A stretch of 64,000 nucleotides of DNA from JACQPU01 sp039961715 (lineage in GTDB: Bacteria > Bacteroidota > Ignavibacteria > UBA10030), in NCBI GenBank assembly GCA_039961715.1, contig JABRVW010000060.1, forward strand, positions 30,749-94,748. Direction: 5' to 3'. The translations under genes were made by a program, and so were the position numbers. Positions 16,576-27,400 of the stretch are shown here, one piece after another (position 1 is the stretch's first letter; every line of letters begins with the position of its first letter). The notes below the pieces were generated by a model. That model was not told the DNA's origin, made no database searches, and was given only the letters and a program-made list of their open reading frames with translations.

Positions 16576-18717
16576 CTAACGCCAGAACGATCCTACTTCC
16601 ATGAAATTCTGCACCCAGAAGAGCCAACGAATGCCGAGAGCTCGAGCGGCGGTGGAACGAAATCCGGAAGGTCGGACAACCTTGCTGTTGTTCACATAGT
16701 TGACGTCCATGACGATCTTCATGTCCGGATCGACGACGGCATACCGAACCGGCGAATTCGTCCTGTACACGAATTGCGTCCACCGGTACTCGCCGTCCCA
16801 ATGCTCCCGTCGTTCCTCCCCGTTGTCAAAGACGACAAGGACATCCACCGGTGAAATGGCTTCTCCCTCCCGGCTGACTACCACAGTGCATTCGTACGCG
16901 GAGTCGGGCGGCGCGGGAGGATCCACCGGTTGTCCATTGTTCGTAAACACGCCCGCGGGCGGAGGAAGCCTTCGGTTCACGATGGACTCAATCTTGTAGT
17001 CGAACAGATTACTGCTGTACCAGGTGTTGCGGAAAAACCAGCTCATGTCGTTTCCGGTTACTTCGTTGACGACGGCGATGAAGTCTTGAGAAGTGGGGTG
17101 TTTGAAGCGATAACGGTGGTGGTAGGTGCGCAGAATTCGGTACATGGCTTCCTCCCCCACCGTGTATTCCAATTGCCAGAGCGACATCGCGGGCTTCGTG
17201 TAGGAATTCAGGCCATAGGACTGAAAGTACTCCCACCCCCTGCGGGCCATGACATCGTTCTTGCCTTGGTTCCGAAGCTGAAGATTTCCGCTGGAGTATC
17301 GCGATTGTTCGATGTCGTTGAACACGTAGGGAATCCCCACGAAGGACCCGGCTCCCGGTCCACCAAAGAAATACCGAACCGCCTTGAACGGAGGCCAGGC
17401 AGTCTGCAGAACACGGTCCTGAGAGTACGAATTGAAACCTTCATCGAGCCAGGCTTCCTCGAACTCGTTGTTGCCGATCAGCCCATACCAGAACTGGTGG
17501 CCGAATTCATGGACGGTGACGCTTTCGGGAGACGGAGCTTCCTTCGGGGCAAACATGGTTCCCCCTCCCGTGAAGATCGTCGGATACTCCATGCCACCCG
17601 ACCTGCTGTCGTTGGCCGGATCGACCACCGTGACCGTCTCGTAGGGGTACTCTCCGTACCACTCTCCGTAGTATCGCAGGGCCTTGAAGGTCGCCTCAAA
17701 ATAGCGCTCAACCAGATTCTGGTGATGTGGTTGGGACAGAAGGATGACCTGGACGGGCCTCAGCGGATGGTGACGGTCCAGGCGTTCGCCTTCTTCGGGC
17801 TCTGCGTGAACGAATGTTCTGACCTCACGGACCAGGCTAGGAGATGCAACCCATGTGAAATCGTGGACATCTTCCTGATAAAACCGATGAGTGGTGGTTC
17901 CGTCGCTGTTTTGGCGAATCTCCCGCGGAATCCCCCCTGTTGCACCTATGACGTAATGATCCGGAAGGGTGATCTTCACGTCATAGACCCCGTAGTCTGC
18001 GAAGAATTCAGTCGTCGCATGAAACTGGTGGCAATTCCACTCGCCGTTCCACCACACGCCGATCTTCGGAAACCACTGGGCCACAAAATGATAGTCCCTG
18101 ATGGCCCCCGTGCGGGATATCGGAAGAGGCTGTTTTGTTTCAAACTCGATGCGCAGTCTGAGGGTTTCTCCATTTCTAATCGGCCGCGGAGTGGCGATCT
18201 GGAAAACTGTTTGATCGTCGGCATTGTCGTCGTCGGGCTGAATATAACGGAAGGTTCCCGTGATGTCCGTTTCGCCGCGCTGGTCAAGCATGACCACGCG
18301 CGTAACGTTGGTATAACCATAATCCTCCTGCTTCATGTTCGGGCGGCCGAGTCTCCATCCGCTTTCTTTGGCAAACGTACTCCGATTGTTCTTCCAGGCG
18401 TTGTGATACAGATGAAAGGGGAATTGGGATTGAGGACGGCCTGTCGTGTTCTTCCATTCAAGGATTTCCCATCCCGAGATGCGCCGGGCATCCGGATCCA
18501 GCCGGACATCCATGGTGTAGTTGGCGATGCGTTCGCTCCGCGGCGGAAGTGTGAGGGCGCGATCCCAGGCCGCGAGAGCTGAACCCTGGGAGAGACTGGG
18601 TCGTGGCGGCGAATCGATGGCGCGATTGCTTTGAGGCAGGCCAAGGAACGCGACGAGAGCGAGCGCGACTGCAACCAACACGCCGCCTTCAAGGAGGGAA
18701 AGGAACCGACGGGACAT
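16576..18717 (-). CDS. M1-family zinc aminopeptidase, membrane-anchored
   Basis: Predicted gluzincin peptidase of 713 residues. An N-terminal hydrophobic segment (about 10-28) should anchor or export it. The zinc site HEFGH is at 403-407 with the third ligand Glu426 in EAWLDEGF, which matches HExxH-X18-E of family M1. The GGMEYP segment about 30 residues before replaces the GAMEN exopeptidase motif. Substrates are presumably peptides arriving in the periplasm. AGGAG lies seven bases before the ATG. The second, different M1 peptidase of the window is at 27919. Confidence 0.88.
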   Translation of the reverse strand: MSRRFLSLLEGGVLVAVALALVAFLGLPQSNRAIDSPPRPSLSQGSALAAWDRALTLPPRSERIANYTMDVRLDPDARRISGWEILEWKNTTGRPQSQFPFHLYHNAWKNNRSTFAKESGWRLGRPNMKQEDYGYTNVTRVVMLDQRGETDITGTFRYIQPDDDNADDQTVFQIATPRPIRNGETLRLRIEFETKQPLPISRTGAIRDYHFVAQWFPKIGVWWNGEWNCHQFHATTEFFADYGVYDVKITLPDHYVIGATGGIPREIRQNSDGTTTHRFYQEDVHDFTWVASPSLVREVRTFVHAEPEEGERLDRHHPLRPVQVILLSQPHHQNLVERYFEATFKALRYYGEWYGEYPYETVTVVDPANDSRSGGMEYPTIFTGGGTMFAPKEAPSPESVTVHEFGHQFWYGLIGNNEFEEAWLDEGFNSYSQDRVLQTAWPPFKAVRYFFGGPGAGSFVGIPYVFNDIEQSRYSSGNLQLRNQGKNDVMARRGWEYFQSYGLNSYTKPAMSLWQLEYTVGEEAMYRILRTYHHRYRFKHPTSQDFIAVVNEVTGNDMSWFFRNTWYSSNLFDYKIESIVNRRLPPPAGVFTNNGQPVDPPAPPDSAYECTVVVSREGEAISPVDVLVVFDNGEERREHWDGEYRWTQFVYRTNSPVRYAVVDPDMKIVMDVNYVNNSKVVRPSGFRSTAARALGIRWLFWVQNFMEVGSFWR

Positions 18718-18795
18718 GGTGAGTCTCCTGGGTCTTATTCTGTACCAAACGGTTTCTGAATATAGGAAAAAGCGGCCTGAAAAGAGATACGCCCG

Positions 18796-20835
18796 TCAGC
18801 GGCTGCGAATCCGGGCCCGGAGATCTTCCAGAAGCCTGGGATCTTGTTTGTAGCCCATTGTTTCAAGCCGCTCAAAGTGCTGTAAGGCAGCGGCATAGTC
18901 TCCCTTTCCCATGAAAGCCAGGCCCCGGTTTCGGAATGCGTCAACGTGATTCGGATTAAGCTCCAGGGCGCGCGTGAAATCGTGGATCGCAGGATCAAAC
19001 ATGCCGAGGTTGGCATAGGCGCTTCCCCGGTTGACGAAAACGGCCTCCGAGGCAAAGCCCAGGCTCAACGCTTGTGTGTAATCCCGAATGGCCGAGGTGA
19101 AGTCGCCGAGACGGAAGGACACGTCACCGCGCCGCATGTAAGCTTCTCCAAAATCCGGTTGAAGCCGGATGGCGATTGTGAAATCGCGGAGGCTTTCGTC
19201 GGCTCTTCGCAAAAGATCGTACACCTGCCCCCGCAGCACGAGGGCAAGGACGTTTCCCGGCTCGATCTCAAGAGCCTTATTGCATGCGGCAAGCGCTTCG
19301 GGAAGATTCCGCTGAAGCATGTGCACCCGGGCTGCATTGATGAAGGCATCGGTGTAAACAGGATAAGCATCATGCGCCCTTCGATAATCTGCAAGCGCCA
19401 TGTCATATCGTCCCTGGCGGGCATGGATGTTCCCCCGATTGTTCCACCCGATTGCAAGCGTGCTATCGCGCTCAAGCGCAAGCGTATAATCGTCAAGAGC
19501 CTGCTCCAATTTTCCCCGTTCCGCATATGCAAGTGCACGGTGGACGTATGCCATGGGCGGGGGGGGATCGGAGGCTTCAAGAACCGAGTTCCAGAGCGTC
19601 AGGCTGTTCTCCCAGACCTTTGTGCGTTCGCGCGTTGCAAAGGCGAGCAGAAGAACAGCAACGGCCGCGGCGACAGAGACCAGTGCACGGGGAAGACCGC
19701 GCGAAACGAACCGCTCATGGACCCGAACCGCAGCAAGGGCCACGATCATCAACAGACCGGTAAGCGGAATGTAGGTGAAACGATCGGCGATCAGGGCGAC
19801 ACCGGCAGGGGCAACTTGAAGCACCGGTACGAGGGTGACCAGATACCAGAGCACGCCAAAGGCCACGAGGGGGGCCCGGTCTCGGAGGAAGAAGGCGCCT
19901 GCGAGGATTCCGCCCACGATGAAAGGAAAAGCGAAGAAAATGGCCGGGACTTCACCGCTTGTCAAAGGCGCCTGGTAGAGAGCGGAGAGATTTACGGGTA
20001 AGAGAAGTTTCCCCGCATAAAAAAACACGGCCCATGAGGCAAGAGCAATTCGCTCGAAAAACGAGAAAGCGGCCTGGCCGGTCTGAATCTGCTGAAGGGA
20101 ACTTGTCGCGGGGTCATGCGCGATCAGGGCAAGGACGCCCGATGCCATGGCCAGCAGGAAAAAAGGGATCTTCTCCATGACAACGGATCGCGCCAGTGTT
20201 CGCCGCTCAAAGACGTCGATGAGGACAAGGATCACGGGGAATGACATCGCCATGGCCTTGGAAAGCAGGGAGAAAAGGAACGCAATGCCTGAGAGGAGGA
20301 GAAGAGCTCTCCTGTGCGGCGTACGAACGTACGCCAGATAGACAAGCAGGCCGGCAAAGTATCCGACGGCACATAAGACGTCCTTGCGCTCCGTCACCCA
20401 GGCAACGGATTCCACGCGAAGAGGATGGACCGCAAACAGGAGTGCGGTCAGGAGGGCAAGAGGTATGCTCTGCCTGAGACGAAATACGAACCAGAGAACC
20501 AGGACTGCACTGACGCAATGGAGAACAACATTGGTCGAGTGATAGAGCGCAGGCTCCAGCCCGGCAATCTGATATTCCACAGCGAACGAGAGCAAAACGA
20601 GCGGAATGTAATGACGGAATTCCCGGAGAGAATCAAATGAGAACATGGCTGAGATGTTCTCGGCGTTCAGGGAGCGGATCAGGCGATTCTCGGTGACGAG
20701 AACGGGATCGTCCCAGTTGGTGAATCCGGCGGTGAAGACGGGGGAAAACGTGATGAAAGTGACGAGGATGACAAGGGCGGAGGCGCCGGTGAGTCGGTTT
20801 CTCGTCTCTTGGTTCAAGTGTTCAAAGAAGGGCAT
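18796..20835 (-). CDS. TMTC-like membrane protein with C-terminal TPR repeats
   Basis: A 679-residue protein. The first 400 residues hold about ten membrane spans with the FTNWDDPVLVTEN segment near residue 37 and HPLRVESVAWVTERKD near 137, as in TMTC/O-mannosyltransferase-like GT-C proteins. The remainder is a series of TPR units (about 425-675). GT-C proteins transfer sugars from lipid-linked donors onto exported proteins; this activity is an inference here. It has its own promoter and is separated by 78 bases from the M1 peptidase gene. Confidence 0.8.
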   Translation of the reverse strand: MPFFEHLNQETRNRLTGASALVILVTFITFSPVFTAGFTNWDDPVLVTENRLIRSLNAENISAMFSFDSLREFRHYIPLVLLSFAVEYQIAGLEPALYHSTNVVLHCVSAVLVLWFVFRLRQSIPLALLTALLFAVHPLRVESVAWVTERKDVLCAVGYFAGLLVYLAYVRTPHRRALLLLSGIAFLFSLLSKAMAMSFPVILVLIDVFERRTLARSVVMEKIPFFLLAMASGVLALIAHDPATSSLQQIQTGQAAFSFFERIALASWAVFFYAGKLLLPVNLSALYQAPLTSGEVPAIFFAFPFIVGGILAGAFFLRDRAPLVAFGVLWYLVTLVPVLQVAPAGVALIADRFTYIPLTGLLMIVALAAVRVHERFVSRGLPRALVSVAAAVAVLLLAFATRERTKVWENSLTLWNSVLEASDPPPPMAYVHRALAYAERGKLEQALDDYTLALERDSTLAIGWNNRGNIHARQGRYDMALADYRRAHDAYPVYTDAFINAARVHMLQRNLPEALAACNKALEIEPGNVLALVLRGQVYDLLRRADESLRDFTIAIRLQPDFGEAYMRRGDVSFRLGDFTSAIRDYTQALSLGFASEAVFVNRGSAYANLGMFDPAIHDFTRALELNPNHVDAFRNRGLAFMGKGDYAAALQHFERLETMGYKQDPRLLEDLRARIRSR

Positions 20836-20866
20836 TCAGGAATCTGCGCAAGAAGAGGCACGGAAG

Positions 20867-20895
20867 AGTGTACCGCACAATTCCTTTGAATGCAA
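20867..20895 (-). promoter_or_regulatory. Candidate promoter of the TMTC-like gene
   Basis: TTGCAT (20890-20895), 17-nt spacer, TACACT (20867-20872) on the minus strand, in the 70-bp gap after the large secreted protein gene. Confidence 0.55.
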
Positions 20896-20905
20896 GATTT
20901 GCTAG

Positions 20906-23900
20906 CTAGTAGGGTGAGACTCTGGGTTGAATCACGGCGAGCTTGAGCACCTTCGTTTCGCCAATGTCGGGCATTTCGACGTAACAGAGGTAGAGGCCGC
21001 TTGCAACCTGCCAGTTGTCCCTGTTTCGGAGATCCCATTCCAGGAATTGGGATGGGTCATTCTTTTCAAGAATGCGCACCAGATGTCCTGCAAGGTTGAA
21101 GATACGGATGGTGACACGCGGCGGGAGGTTGTTGAAGGTCACAAAACTCCGGTACAGGGTGGTTTCCTGCTCGCGGCCCGCGTAGTACGGATTGGGAAAC
21201 ACCCCCACGTTGCTCGCGGCGGCTTTCTGAATCTCAAGTCCCGATTGAACTGAAGGGGTCGTGAAGGAGTATGTATCGAGCGACGAGTTCCGTCGCGGAG
21301 CGACAATTCGAAAAATCGTACCTGTCTCGGGAAGCCCCTGCGGGACATTCGTGGGGAAAGAAGGATCACTCACGCTTCCCCCGTTCCAGAGCACCAGCAC
21401 CATTGGTGACAGAACCTGCTCCCCGGGGGAAGAAAGCCCTGATACCCAATCCTGGTATCCCGCATCTCCCGGTGCGGGATTTTGCGGCTGGTACCATGCA
21501 ATGGCCTCGGTTTCCGGGTCGTTGTCGCCGCCGGAAAACGTATGATCGATCGGGCGCAGATTGAACAGACCGTTGCCGTCTCCATCTGCAACAACCGGAA
21601 TCATCCGATAATCGTCACTGGCATCGCCGGGTGTGCCGCGGATATTCCAGAGTTCAAAGGGAACATCGATGGCCGGAGGACCGGGAGAGCCGTCGGCGGC
21701 TTTTCCTCCGGCCGCCGTAAACCGAAGTTCGAATTGGTTATCGAGAATTCTCGGCCAATTTGCGCCATTGTTGCCAATCCGGCTGAGGAACAGCGCATAC
21801 GTCATTGGCAGATTCCCTTCCTGAGGCACATGGATCCCCCATCCTTGCGAGGCGCTCAGTGCGGACGTTTGCTGGCGGGTCCCGTCAGGAATTCCATCCG
21901 TTGTAGAGGGGTGCGGGAACCCGTTAAAAGAGAACGCGGCATCTTCCGGCGGTGAAAGCACTCCCCCGCCGTTGGCCACGACGAGGAACTCCCTGAATTC
22001 CTCCGGAGCATCGGAAACTCTTACTTGAATGCCGTCGATGATCGGGAAAGAGCCATCGCTGGATTGATTCGTCCTTCCCGAAATCACGACATTTCCCAAC
22101 GTGGAGTTCTCGAGATCCCAAACGACGGTGTTTCCAACCGGGCGAAATCGCACAACGTAAGATGCGCCTGTGGTTGCAAGCGGATTCACGACAAGAGCGG
22201 AAACTGAGCCGTCGCTGGGGCCCGAGTGTGTTACCTGCAGGCTGTCTCCGAACGCGGCACCCGGAATGACTCCAAAGGGAATTCTCGGCTTGGCGGAGAC
22301 TCTGCCAGGCTGGGACTCAAATGAGCCCGGAAGGATTCCTGGTTCTGGCGAGTAATTATACGCGGTGACGGCAAAATGATACTCCTCCCCGTTGCGCAGT
22401 CGCCGGGGAACAAGGGAGTTCGTAAGGAGATCGCGCGAAACCGAGATGAACCGTTCCACACCACTGTCATTGCCCTTCTGCGTCAGAATGGGTCTGGCTT
22501 CTCCCGTTACGGGGTCGAATTGCATGCTGACAATGGACTTGATTCCGTTCTTCACGTCAAACGTGGCGATCTTGATTCCTTGAGAAACATCCGTTCCCGG
22601 TCCCGGAAGTTGGTACACGTTGTATCCTTCGAACCGATAGCTGCGCGCAATGACCTCGGTTTCCGTTGCCTCGGCCTGGCTTGAGGAACCCCATTCCAGA
22701 ATGATCTGGCCATCAAGTTCCGTGGCTCTGACAACGGGAGCTGTGGGCGCCCGCGGTACGGAAAAGAGACCTTTCTGGATTGTTTCAGAGAATCTCGCTG
22801 CTGCTTTCATGACTCCCACACTGGAAAGCCGGTCTGCTCCAAGCCCGAAGACCACGGAAACAATCACTTCCTGTGTGTCCCCGGAAGAAAGTCTGAAAGG
22901 ACCTGCGGAAACAAGAAATCTTCTGTCGCCGGGATGGAACGAATAGGAAGTGCCCAGGCCATCGAGGAAGCCGACTCCCGCGATCGGATCGCCGGACAAC
23001 GGAAACGGCGTGGGAGATACCCCGGGTGGGTGGGCATAGGGAATGTCTGCCGTGTTGAGTGTGCCCAGGGGGGCGTAGCCGCGGAGCATCTTCCACCACT
23101 GACCGGTGACGCTTGCATAACTACGGGACTCCCCCGCGGGAGGATCTGCGTACGGCGAACTCCCAAAGTACGCAAATGAAGTCATCGGGAGATTCTTTGC
23201 TCCCTGAACCACGCGAAACCCCTTGTAGCCTGAATCCGATGGTGATGGAACGAGAGGACCCTGGAGCATGCGGTATCCGACAGACGGCGGTGCTACACCG
23301 AAGTTTCTGAACGTTGCATCTTCGTCGTTGGAATTGTATCCGTAGCCCAGATTAAGGTCCACGTCGCATCCAATGACGTCATCAGAAAATGATCCAATGT
23401 CTGTGTCCACCCACTGCCCGACAAACATGCTGTCAATGGAGAACGATCCTCTCTGGGTCCCGGGAGCGGGGTCAACATCCACACCGCCTTTGTTGATGAT
23501 CTTGTATCGCGTGAAATAGATGTTTTGAAGAGGAAAACTTCCCCCGTACGCCCAGACTGTTTTCTGAATCTCGAGCCCCGTTGGTTTGGAATTCGCGAAA
23601 AGGTCGGATTGGCTCTCGTCGAGATCATTATAGATCATGAAGACAACCTGATCCGCGGGCGCATGCCCCTCGAGGTCGGCAATCCCGGGCTCGTCATATC
23701 TCCCGGTTCGGAGGCTGTCGAGGAGGTGCTCCGCAGGAAACGCAGGAGCCTGATAGCCGGGGAGGCCGTTGCGCTCAATGTAGGGAGCTCCGAGGTGAAC
23801 AGGCCACTCAGCCCAGTCCTTTTCGTACTGGTTGTAAACCGCCTGCATGTGAACATCTGTGACATTCACAACGGGGATCTCGTAAGTCCAGGCGGCTTCT

Positions 23901-24421
23901 CGTTGAAGCTCTCCAGTGTAGGTTCCTTGATTGATGAGCATCCCAAAATCCCGCCGGATCCGGTAGATTCTCACTTCCGGGGCCGACGGATTGGCGGGAA
24001 CTGCCGACGAGCCCAGACCGGTCACATGTCCACCCCTGGTTCCAACGCCGTACGTTCCTCCACCCACCCTCACTACCTGTTCACCTGCAGGCTGGGTGTA
24101 TGCGGGATCAAGATACATCTTCCCACCCCAGACAAACCCGTCCCGATACACCACGTTCCCTGTCCCCTTCGGAAAATAGGTTCCGTTGTCCCCGTTGGGC
24201 GATCTGTTGGAAAGCCCGTCGTTGCGAAACCATGCCGTCATGTTGCCGATGGTCAGCCCGTTGTACGAGGGAGTCCCGGTGCTCTTCGTCATCGCGACCT
24301 CATCCCGGCGTGCAGATTTGTCGGGTGTTTGCCCTTCGGCGATCGTCAGAATTCCGGATCCCGCGAGAGCGAGGATCCCCCTGCACGTCAACAATGTCAA
24401 CGAAGAATGCCGAAGATGCAT
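20906..24421 (-). CDS. Large secreted protein with T9SS/FlgD-like C-terminal domain
   Basis: An 1171-residue exported protein with an N-terminal signal ending near IAEGQ. Most of the chain is beta-rich and not recognised; one stretch (about 555-700) resembles fibronectin-like modules (APTAPVVRATELDGQIILEWG). The last 90 residues read VFPNPYYAG...VTIRIFNLAGHLVRIL...VASGLYLCYVEM, the FlgD-like/T9SS sorting-domain pattern, so surface delivery is likely. The gene starts two bases after the TonB-receptor stop with GAGGT seven bases before the ATG, hence the pair is probably made together. It may be a surface partner of that receptor. Confidence 0.75.
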   Translation of the reverse strand: MHLRHSSLTLLTCRGILALAGSGILTIAEGQTPDKSARRDEVAMTKSTGTPSYNGLTIGNMTAWFRNDGLSNRSPNGDNGTYFPKGTGNVVYRDGFVWGGKMYLDPAYTQPAGEQVVRVGGGTYGVGTRGGHVTGLGSSAVPANPSAPEVRIYRIRRDFGMLINQGTYTGELQREAAWTYEIPVVNVTDVHMQAVYNQYEKDWAEWPVHLGAPYIERNGLPGYQAPAFPAEHLLDSLRTGRYDEPGIADLEGHAPADQVVFMIYNDLDESQSDLFANSKPTGLEIQKTVWAYGGSFPLQNIYFTRYKIINKGGVDVDPAPGTQRGSFSIDSMFVGQWVDTDIGSFSDDVIGCDVDLNLGYGYNSNDEDATFRNFGVAPPSVGYRMLQGPLVPSPSDSGYKGFRVVQGAKNLPMTSFAYFGSSPYADPPAGESRSYASVTGQWWKMLRGYAPLGTLNTADIPYAHPPGVSPTPFPLSGDPIAGVGFLDGLGTSYSFHPGDRRFLVSAGPFRLSSGDTQEVIVSVVFGLGADRLSSVGVMKAAARFSETIQKGLFSVPRAPTAPVVRATELDGQIILEWGSSSQAEATETEVIARSYRFEGYNVYQLPGPGTDVSQGIKIATFDVKNGIKSIVSMQFDPVTGEARPILTQKGNDSGVERFISVSRDLLTNSLVPRRLRNGEEYHFAVTAYNYSPEPGILPGSFESQPGRVSAKPRIPFGVIPGAAFGDSLQVTHSGPSDGSVSALVVNPLATTGASYVVRFRPVGNTVVWDLENSTLGNVVISGRTNQSSDGSFPIIDGIQVRVSDAPEEFREFLVVANGGGVLSPPEDAAFSFNGFPHPSTTDGIPDGTRQQTSALSASQGWGIHVPQEGNLPMTYALFLSRIGNNGANWPRILDNQFELRFTAAGGKAADGSPGPPAIDVPFELWNIRGTPGDASDDYRMIPVVADGDGNGLFNLRPIDHTFSGGDNDPETEAIAWYQPQNPAPGDAGYQDWVSGLSSPGEQVLSPMVLVLWNGGSVSDPSFPTNVPQGLPETGTIFRIVAPRRNSSLDTYSFTTPSVQSGLEIQKAAASNVGVFPNPYYAGREQETTLYRSFVTFNNLPPRVTIRIFNLAGHLVRILEKNDPSQFLEWDLRNRDNWQVASGLYLCYVEMPDIGETKVLKLAVIQPRVSPY

Positions 24422-24423
24422 GA

Positions 24424-27400
24424 TCAGTACCTCACAGTAAGTCCAAGCCGGATCTGCCGGGGAGTTCCGTAAATATCGTTGCCCGTTGCGTTCATATAAG
24501 CCCAGCGATTATCAAGAATGACGGTTCGGTAGAATTCTTCATAGAGAGGAAGCGCCTTGTAAGGCTCCGCCCCTGTCTGCTGGAGCCATCCATCATCGTT
24601 CGGGTGGCCCGTTGTCGGAAAGACGTTCAGAACGTGCTTTCGGTCAAAGAGATTCAAAATATCCAAAACCAATTCGATGGTCAGCGGCGAAAAGAAGAAC
24701 GATTTTCTGAATCGAAGATCGAAATTGTAATACCATGGGGTGGTGACTTCATTCTGGAATGACGTGGAGGTTGCGCTGCGGTAGTCGGTCAGGACGCGGA
24801 CACCGACATTCCAGGGGCTGGCCGTACCCAGGAACAAAGGAGGGGCAAGTGCCGTGTATCTCTGACCGCTCCGGAAGCTGAAGATGAGGGAAAGCGACGT
24901 GCCTGCAAGAAATGATTCATCATCGTGAGGCACGATAAATCTCCCAATCATGGTTCCCCGATGCGTCTGATCATAGTCGGCTGGAATCAGCGATTCGGGA
25001 TATTGACGGATTGAAAAATCGTCGGACACATAACGCCAATCATGGGGATCAAATATCCTTCCCTCAGTTCTTGAATACGTGTACCAAACACCTGCCGAAA
25101 TGTATCGGCCAAGAGGGATGTCGGCCGAGAACTCCAATCCCGACGAAACTCCCTTCCCACCGTTCCGAAGAGCCACAAAGATCGGAGTTCCCGCTGAGTT
25201 TGCGACCTGCTCCAATTGGAGTTGGTTGTCCATGGATTTCCGGTAGTACGCCATTTTCAGGGAAATACCGGAATCCAGGAAATGGTCGAGTCCCGCCTCA
25301 AAGTGTTGTGACCTTTCCGGTTCAGCCATGAAGGGAATCGCAGACGCGCCGAGGTTGTACGGCACGCGCGCAAACGGATCCATCCGGGTGCTCAATGTCA
25401 CGTTGTGCATGTACAAATCCTCCAGCTTACGGAGCTGTACATACGATCCATAGGCGACACGTGCCATTGTGCGTTTCGAGGGAGCAAACGTGATTCCGAT
25501 GCGGGGAAGAACATACTCATAGGCCGGTGTCTTGGTCAGGGCATCTTCGATGAGCATATCGAGGTTCCCGTCGAACGGCACCTCCTGCCAATCTTCCTGG
25601 CCGGTTGAAGGATTGACGGTTCTTGGGACGGCGGTCAGGTCGGCATCGATCGACTCATATCGGAGGCCGACGTCGATCGTTGCCACATCAAACGTCAGGA
25701 GATTTCGCACATATATTGATCCAAAGTCCGGCCGAATCGGTCCGTCAGGACCGTCGTTTACTTCAACCGATGGATCGTCGTACCGGTACCCGGCGGTTGC
25801 GATGTCACCTGTGCGCATCAGCCGTATGCGTCGTTCCTGTTCAAACGTGGAAGAAAGCCAGGGACTCATCATGAACGACCGGATGTTCTGTATGCGGTAC
25901 AATCGCATGGTCCACAGGGATAGCCTTCCGCCCGCCTCCACGCGCCATTCGTCAAGGACCTGATGCTTCACGCCGGCTGAGAATTCGAGCGAGGATTGAT
26001 TCTCTCGCGTGTAGGAGTTGTTTGGAGTCGAGGGATGATCTATGCCAAAGTTGAAGACGACGCTGTAGGACGGCGGGGGGAAGTATCGTGAAAAGAATCC
26101 CCCATACCCGAGTTGTGCGTTGGCAAGGCTGTCGGTATAGACGCGGAAGTTGTGACGGAAATCGGGATCGTAGATACGATGGAAACGATCATACCATGCA
26201 ACGGAAACATCCGCGCGGGTCTTGGGGGTAAGGTGCACCCCCGCCTTCAACGCGGCGAAACGGGTTGTAGCCTTGTTGAGAGGATTGCGGTCCTGCACGA
26301 AGATACGCCGGAGCGCATCCGGCCACCGGCCCCCCTCGGGATGGACCTCGTTTCTGTAACTGCCTATGAGTGTAAGATCAACTCCGGCGACGGAGAACGC
26401 AACGTTCCCCTGAACGGTTGTCCGTTCCAGCCAGTTGCCGGGGAGATGGTTTCGTGCAATAGCAACGGGACCGGGAAGATGTGTCCCCGGGGGATATGAC
26501 CCCAAATCGTCCGTCACAAGGTCATACCGAAAAGGAGCAAGAAACATGGGATCGCGATCTCGGAGGAAAATGTACTCCCCCGCTACAAAGAACCTGGCTG
26601 CTTCAAGAGGGAGCGGCCCATCGACGGTCGCAGCCACATTCTTGTAACCGAATGGAGAGGTGCCGGCGAATTGCTTTCCCGGCGGAGCAAAATCGTCTCC
26701 GCGCAGGTCAACGAACACGTTCAACCGCTCTCCTCCGGTTTTCATCCTGCTTACGACGGTTCCGCCACCCCATGATCCCAGGGAAGCTCCGTAAGCGCCC
26801 GAATGCAATTCAATCGACTCGATTGCTTCCGGCAGAAGCGGTACACCCTCCTCGTTGGTGAAGGGGTTGAGCACGCTGATGTCTTCGAGCAGGTATCCGG
26901 TCTCTCCGTCCCGGCTTCCTCGAATGTGAAGACCGCCGTTTACGGATGATACGCCGTTGAGGAACGGGAGATACTCATCCGTTCCCCTGTGCGGAACATC
27001 GCGAATGTATTGTGCATCCAGAACGTGAATCGTCCAGGCTTCTTTGTCCGGTTCTTTCAGGTCGTTCGGCGGGGGCACGCTGTCCGTGAGGTGCCTGACC
27101 GGCCCGGGCTTCGCAATCTCCCCATCCGTGCCCCGGGGAACTTCCTCTGTTTCCGCGGTGTCGCCTGAGAAGGGTTCGATTCGGGGTGGAACGCTGATGG
27201 AACCCTCGGAGCGCAGGTGCCCCAGCAACGAACCCGAGCGCTCATCCCCGAGACCGAAAGCTTCGGTCAGATAAGAGCCCGCACCCGCAGGGTTGCCAGA
27301 AGCAGCCTCTGTGAAGGCAAGATTCCGGAGGATGTGTCTGCTGACCTGCCGATGAGCATTGTCTGCGGAGAGAATGCCGGCAGCTGTCTTGAAATGCTTT

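Noticed and set aside
16930..18582. A 550-codon open frame on the + strand
   Set aside because: It is fully antisense to the M1 peptidase, which has intact catalytic motifs; the + strand product resembles nothing.
18718..18795. Promoter for the M1 peptidase at 16576-18717
   Set aside because: TATATT is present on the minus strand but no TTG-type -35 box lies at 16-18 nt.
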